DNA of 64,000 bases from Rahnella aquatilis CIP 78.65 = ATCC 33071. Lineage in GTDB: Bacteria > Pseudomonadota > Gammaproteobacteria > Enterobacterales > Enterobacteriaceae. The position numbers and the translations under genes were made by a program. Under the pieces are notes generated by a model, which did no database searches, was not told where the DNA came from, and saw nothing but the letters and a program-made list of their open reading frames with translations. The stretch spans positions 1,550,001 to 1,614,000 of the forward strand of contig NC_016818.1 in NCBI RefSeq assembly GCF_000241955.1, read 5' to 3'. Shown piece after piece: positions 63,573-64,000 of this stretch. The number at the start of each line of letters is the position of its first letter. Position 1 is the stretch's first letter.

Positions 63573-64000
63573 ATGAATGCGAGAGGGCGTATCGCGCCCT
63601 CGCCACCACCTAAACTAATAAAAGCCGACAAGGTTCCTTTTGTCGGCGCATACCCTTGGAACGCTCCCCGTCCTGCAATCTCAAAAGAAAGACCTCTTAC
63701 CCGTGATGAATTCCATCAGGGGCAAGATGCCTTACGCAAGATCCACGCGCTGCCATTTTTTCTAAGTGGCGTTTTCTCTGGCCGGTATGAATACCTTAAA
63801 GAAAACTCAGGGTTGCTGGCTGCACATCGTTACCTCATCAATGTTTTTATGCCCCGAATTTGGCCACGTATAGAGGTTGTACAGGCTAAATATGCGTTGG
63901 CCTTAAGTGGCAGAGCTAATGAAATTTTTACTGATGAGGCTGAGAGTTATCGCCAGTTAGCTGGAATGAATGATAAAGCGCTAAAACGTCTTGCAATGCA
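63573..64000 (+). CDS. A: P2 gene A-like rolling-circle replication endonuclease (partial)
   Basis: P2 gpA nicks the phage origin to start rolling-circle replication. The first 142 residues are present and the gene runs off the window. The N-terminal segments GAYPWNAPRPA and ERPLTRDEF are close to those of P2 gpA as I recall them. The ATG at 63573 lacks a strong ribosome site, and an in-frame GTG at 63567 is possible. Confidence 0.85.
   Translation, partial: MNARGRIAPSPPPKLIKADKVPFVGAYPWNAPRPAISKERPLTRDEFHQGQDALRKIHALPFFLSGVFSGRYEYLKENSGLLAAHRYLINVFMPRIWPRIEVVQAKYALALSGRANEIFTDEAESYRQLAGMNDKALKRLAM

Overview
The window is chromosomal DNA from a member of the Enterobacterales. Gene content and protein similarity to Escherichia coli point to a Yersiniaceae-like genus such as Rahnella, Serratia or Ewingella. 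I recall the E. coli relatives from memory, and the genus cannot be fixed from sequence alone. No rRNA, tRNA or CRISPR array was found.

Layout. (1) 1-13682: a partial LysR regulator divergent from an MFS transporter, then folE, yeiB, galS and the galactose transporter mglBAC, then sanA, the malic enzyme maeA and cytidine deaminase cdd on the minus strand. This matches the E. coli mgl/cdd neighbourhood, with maeA added. (2) 13850-32794: the block that sits near 19 min in E. coli: artJ, artPIQM (arginine uptake), ybjP, ybjQ, amiD, ybjS, ybjT, ltaE, poxB, hcr-hcp (nitrosative stress), lysO, ybjD, ybjX and cspD. (3) 33188-50101: clpS-clpA, infA, aat, cydDC, trxB, lrp, ftsK, lolA, rarA and serS. 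macAB and the serW tRNA, which lie in this stretch in E. coli, are absent. (4) 50301-58025: an anaerobic S-/N-oxide or selenate reductase operon with two different molybdopterin catalytic subunits (YnfE/F type and DmsA type) sharing one DmsB, one DmsC and one DmsD, and ending in a NapF-like ferredoxin. (5) 58159-60127: the transporter ycaD and the pyruvate formate-lyase activase pflA. (6) about 60190 to the window end: the integrase end of a P2-type prophage (int, C, cox, Fil-like, B, DUF2732-like, zinc finger, DUF5405-like, A), inserted directly upstream of pflA where pflB would be expected.

Readable regulation includes a gal operator next to a perfect CRP site at mglB, a gal operator before galS, tandem CRP-like sites at cdd, paired ARG boxes at artJ, an NsrR-type site at hcp, a LexA box at ftsK and an FNR-like site before the dms/ynf operon. 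About a dozen hairpin terminators fit the gene ends.

Most of the window is ordinary core genome. The parts worth a second look are the prophage/pflA junction, the two-headed dms/ynf operon with its extra ferredoxin, a 39-codon ORF with a good ribosome site overlapping the galS start, a TolA-like tail on SanA, an extra segment in YbjD, and several structured intergenic repeats.
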